DNA of 8,849 nucleotides from Candidatus Iainarchaeum sp. (GTDB taxonomy: Archaea; Iainarchaeota; Iainarchaeia; Iainarchaeales; JAXPJC01), in contig JAGVWD010000010.1 in the NCBI GenBank assembly GCA_018304445.1, forward strand, positions 1 to 8,849, written 5' to 3'. The notes beneath the pieces were generated by a model. The model searched no databases. It had not been told where the DNA came from and saw only the letters and a list, made by a program, of their open reading frames with translations. A program made the translations under genes and the position numbers. Shown piece by piece: positions 6,569 to 8,849 of this stretch (position 1 is its first letter; each line of letters begins with the position of its first letter).

Positions 6569-7743
6569 TTTCTCACTCCTTTTTTGTTCATTTCAATGCT
6601 ATTAACAATCTCAACAATTCTTTTTAATTCCCTATCGCTCAGGCGCGAATGCACAGGAAGATTGAGGATTTGCCTTGCAATGGACTGCGCATTCCCGTAT
6701 TTGTTGCCGCCATAGGAATAGCTAAACGAGAAGCCCAAATCCAGGCCTTTTGAAATGCTCTTTTTATAGAAATCATTTTTTTTCATATTCTCTATCATAA
6801 TGGGGAAGCGCACCATTACCGCGGAATTCTCCTCCGGGATTTTTATAAGGCGGATGCATTTGGACTTTATTTTACTGAAATAGAATTTTGCAATTTCCTT
6901 CCTGCGCGCAATTGTCCTATTTATCCTGCGCAGCTGCGCCAATCCGATTGCGGCCTGCAAATTTGAAAAATCTTCAGAATAATCGTGGTTTTTGTGCAAA
7001 TCCAGCTCGCCCGTGTAGGAGGTGAAGCCCTCCTTTTTCTGGAACAAAGGGAGGGTTATGTGCTCATAAATGAAGGGGCTTGCAAGAATATTGAAGGAGA
7101 GGAGGGTTCCGAACCTCTGCACAAGGCGGGAAAACTTCTGCTTTCTCTTTTCTTTATTGTAGGATGCCAGCGTTTTTTTGTAAAGCTCCTCGTTTTTGAA
7201 TAATACTGTCCCGCCGCGCGCGCAGGGAAGGGATTTTGTGAAATCAAAGCTTATTATGCTGGCTTCCCCGAAGCTCCCGCACATCTTGTTTTTATGCGTT
7301 GAGCCGAAGCATGCCGCCGAATCCTCAATTAAAACGCAGTTGTTTGATTTTGCAATCTTGTTTATTTCATCAATTTCGCAGGGAATTCCGAACTGGTGCA
7401 TAAGAAGCACGATTGAATCCGGCTTTATGCTGCGCCTGAGTGATGAAGCAGAAGTGCTTAGTGTGTCAGGATTTGCATCAATATAATTGACTTTTTTTCC
7501 CGCAAGCATGCAGGCTTCAATTACGGCATTGCAGCAGTATGCGGAAATGAAAATATTTTTTTGGGGGAGCTGCTTCAGCAAGTAATAAAGCCCCCCATGG
7601 GCGCTTGGAACTAACAGCGCATAGGGCATATTGAAAAATTTGGAGAGTTTCTGCGCGAATCTTTGTTTTGGATTGCGCAATAGGTTTGCAAAAACAAAGG
7701 GAAGGGAGCTCAGCCCAAATTCAACCTTCAATCGCGCAATCAT
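6565..7743 (-). CDS. Divergent DegT/DnrJ/EryC1/StrS-family aminotransferase (AT1)
   Basis: 392 aa. It is recognised as DegT-like from VLIEDSAACFGS (137-148, with D141 for the pyridine nitrogen), ISFDFTKSLPCARGGTVLF (164-182, with K170 the likely PLP lysine), SNLQAAIGLAQL (260-271) and the C-terminal LNLPVHSRLSDRELKRIV (360-377). It differs clearly from the other paralogue. The phosphate-site SSGTTA is PSAHGGLYYL (46-55), GEGG is ARGG (175-178), and the NYRLTN motif is SEDFSN (256-261), putting D258 where Arg normally sits. The stretch from the lysine to NxQAAIG is 93 residues against 50 in the paralogue. The extra part includes an aromatic, hydrophobic run (about 207-235, for example FGTLLSFNILASPFIY) that could touch a membrane or a partner. 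Aminotransferase activity is likely but not assured. The ATG overlaps the radical SAM stop by 4 bases (ATGA), and GGAGG at 7758-7754 precedes it. Confidence 0.82.
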   Translation of the reverse strand: MIARLKVEFGLSSLPFVFANLLRNPKQRFAQKLSKFFNMPYALLVPSAHGGLYYLLKQLPQKNIFISAYCCNAVIEACMLAGKKVNYIDANPDTLSTSASSLRRSIKPDSIVLLMHQFGIPCEIDEINKIAKSNNCVLIEDSAACFGSTHKNKMCGSFGEASIISFDFTKSLPCARGGTVLFKNEELYKKTLASYNKEKRKQKFSRLVQRFGTLLSFNILASPFIYEHITLPLFQKKEGFTSYTGELDLHKNHDYSEDFSNLQAAIGLAQLRRINRTIARRKEIAKFYFSKIKSKCIRLIKIPEENSAVMVRFPIMIENMKKNDFYKKSISKGLDLGFSFSYSYGGNKYGNAQSIARQILNLPVHSRLSDRELKRIVEIVNSIEMNKKGVRK

Positions 7744-8849
7744 TCGGAATCCCCCTCCTCAATCCTTGCTGTTTCAGTCCTTATGAACTGCTGGGCCTGA
7801 AGGACTTTCTTGAGGGAAATAATCCAGTTCACATACTGCATCTTGCGCCCGCTCTTGAGCATTGTGCGCAAATATTGTGGGGAAAGGATGAATGAGAGGT
7901 TGTTCCATAAATGCGCCAAGTGCTTCGGGTTCTTGAAAGAAAGCTCGTGCACATTTGGGAATTCCTTTGAAAGGTCATCAATTAATTTTGAAAATGGGAT
8001 TTTGTGCTTTGCAAACCTGTATTTTCTTTCAATCACATCAAGCCAGGTTTCATAGCCTGAAGGATTCGGGCCCATTTTGTCATAATCTTCCTGTGGCACT
8101 CCGCCAATGTCATCATAAATGTCAGTTCCGGGGAAGGGAGTTGTAATATTGAAAATGCTCACTGTTGCATTCAGTTCGCGCGCAAGGGAAATTGTTTTCT
8201 GCACATCATCTTCAGTTTCTTCCGGAGTATTTAGCATGAAATTCGCAAATGTCCTTATGCCTGTTTTTTTGCATATCCTGAATGCGTTTTTTATCTGCTC
8301 TACTGTGATGTCCTTCTGCAGGCGGTCCAGAACTTCCTGCGAGCCGGATTCAACGCCAAAATCAATCTGTATGCAGCCGGATTTTTTCATTTCGCGCATC
8401 AAATCCTCATAAACCAAATGCACGCGGGTTTCGCAGGCCCATATCAAATCGAGCTTGCGCTCCCTGAATTCCCTGCAGATGCTGAGAACATGCTCCTTAT
8501 TTACAGTAAATGTGTCATCATAAACATACAGGCCGTCAATTTTGTATTTGTCCTTTAGAATCTGCACTTCCTCCCCCACAAGCTTCGGGCTCCTGAAGCG
8601 CAGCATTCTCCCGAAAATATTCTTGTTGACGCAGAACCTGCAGCGGTAGGGGCAGCCGCGCGAGGTGTAGGTGTAAAAGCCCGCAATCGGAATTCCGCGT
8701 ATGCAGTAAAAATCAGGCTTTGTGTAGAAGTTCATGTCAATCTTGTCAAATGCGGGGAAGGGAAGCAAATCCAGATCCTTGATGTAGGGGCGCGCCGGGG
8801 TTTTTGCAAGCCTGCTGTTCTTGTGCCAGGCAATTCCTTTTACGCCTGC
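7740..8849 (-). CDS. Radical SAM protein, probably B12-binding type, 5' end beyond window
   Basis: The frame is open from the right edge to TGA at 7742-7740, giving 369 visible residues. The SAM [4Fe-4S] site is CPYRCRFC: in numbering from the window edge, the cysteines are residues 66, 70 and 73 (first Cys codon at 8654-8652). GLYVYDDTF, IWACETRV, IDFGVESGSQEVLDRL and FANFMLNTPEETEDDV are the later barrel strands typical of the BchE/MiaB-like branch. Upstream of the core, residues 1-34 (GIAWHKNSRLAKTP, then DLDLLPFPAFD) match the linker that normally joins a cobalamin-binding domain to the radical SAM core, so an N-terminal B12 domain probably lies off the window. Members of this class perform methylations at unactivated carbons, cyclisations and other radical chemistry; the substrate here is unknown. 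The C-terminal 100 residues are basic and aromatic with no recognised domain. Calling a start at the TTG at 8768 would be wrong, since homologous-looking sequence continues before it. Confidence 0.85.
   Translation of the reverse strand, partial: AGVKGIAWHKNSRLAKTPARPYIKDLDLLPFPAFDKIDMNFYTKPDFYCIRGIPIAGFYTYTSRGCPYRCRFCVNKNIFGRMLRFRSPKLVGEEVQILKDKYKIDGLYVYDDTFTVNKEHVLSICREFRERKLDLIWACETRVHLVYEDLMREMKKSGCIQIDFGVESGSQEVLDRLQKDITVEQIKNAFRICKKTGIRTFANFMLNTPEETEDDVQKTISLARELNATVSIFNITTPFPGTDIYDDIGGVPQEDYDKMGPNPSGYETWLDVIERKYRFAKHKIPFSKLIDDLSKEFPNVHELSFKNPKHLAHLWNNLSFILSPQYLRTMLKSGRKMQYVNWIISLKKVLQAQQFIRTETARIEEGDSE

Noticed and set aside
8766..8768. TTG as the start codon of the radical SAM gene
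   Set aside because: The same frame runs on to the window edge with family-like linker sequence, and there is no Shine-Dalgarno before the TTG. The gene is truncated rather than starting here.

Overview
The window looks like a piece of an archaeal genome, most likely a DPANN-type lineage. This is inference. The first genes of their transcription units (the small membrane protein and the HD-domain gene) lack a Shine-Dalgarno and have TATA-like AT-rich boxes about 25-40 bases before the start, as in leaderless or short-leader archaeal mRNAs. The genes inside the large operon instead carry clear GAGG/GGAGG/AGGAG Shine-Dalgarno sites. No rRNA, tRNA, taxonomic marker, mobile element or CRISPR array is present, so the lineage cannot be fixed from sequence alone.

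Layout. (1) Bases 1-749, minus strand: the N-terminal 249 residues of an OB-fold plus HD-domain protein of the YhaM 3'-5' exoribonuclease type, cut by the window's left edge. (2) Bases 750-885: a short divergent promoter region. (3) Bases 886-1116, plus strand: a small, unrecognised membrane protein of about 76 aa, followed by a stem-loop and T-run terminator candidate (1144-1170). (4) Bases 1214-8849, minus strand: seven genes packed head to tail. In transcription order they are a B12-type radical SAM protein (5' end off the right edge), DegT aminotransferase 1 (divergent), a class I SAM methyltransferase, an extended-SDR nucleotide-sugar epimerase/dehydratase, DegT aminotransferase 2 (canonical), a xylose-isomerase-like TIM barrel with a large insertion, and a GT4 glycosyltransferase. 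The six junctions are a 4-base overlap, a 4-base overlap, an 8-base gap, a 1-base overlap, a 3-base gap and a 4-base overlap, so this is almost certainly one operon.

How the genes may work together: SDR plus DegT enzymes are the usual pair for turning a nucleotide sugar into a 4-keto and then an amino-deoxy sugar. A SAM methyltransferase and a (probably cobalamin-dependent) radical SAM enzyme could add methyl groups, the TIM barrel could be an isomerase/epimerase, and the GT4 enzyme could attach the product to a cell-surface glycan or lipid. The exact sugar cannot be read from the sequence. Departures from the family norm that deserve attention are an SDR whose active-site Lys position is Arg, a DegT paralogue with an extra hydrophobic segment and altered PLP-site motifs, and a TIM barrel with roughly 80-90 extra residues and an HxHxHxH cluster.
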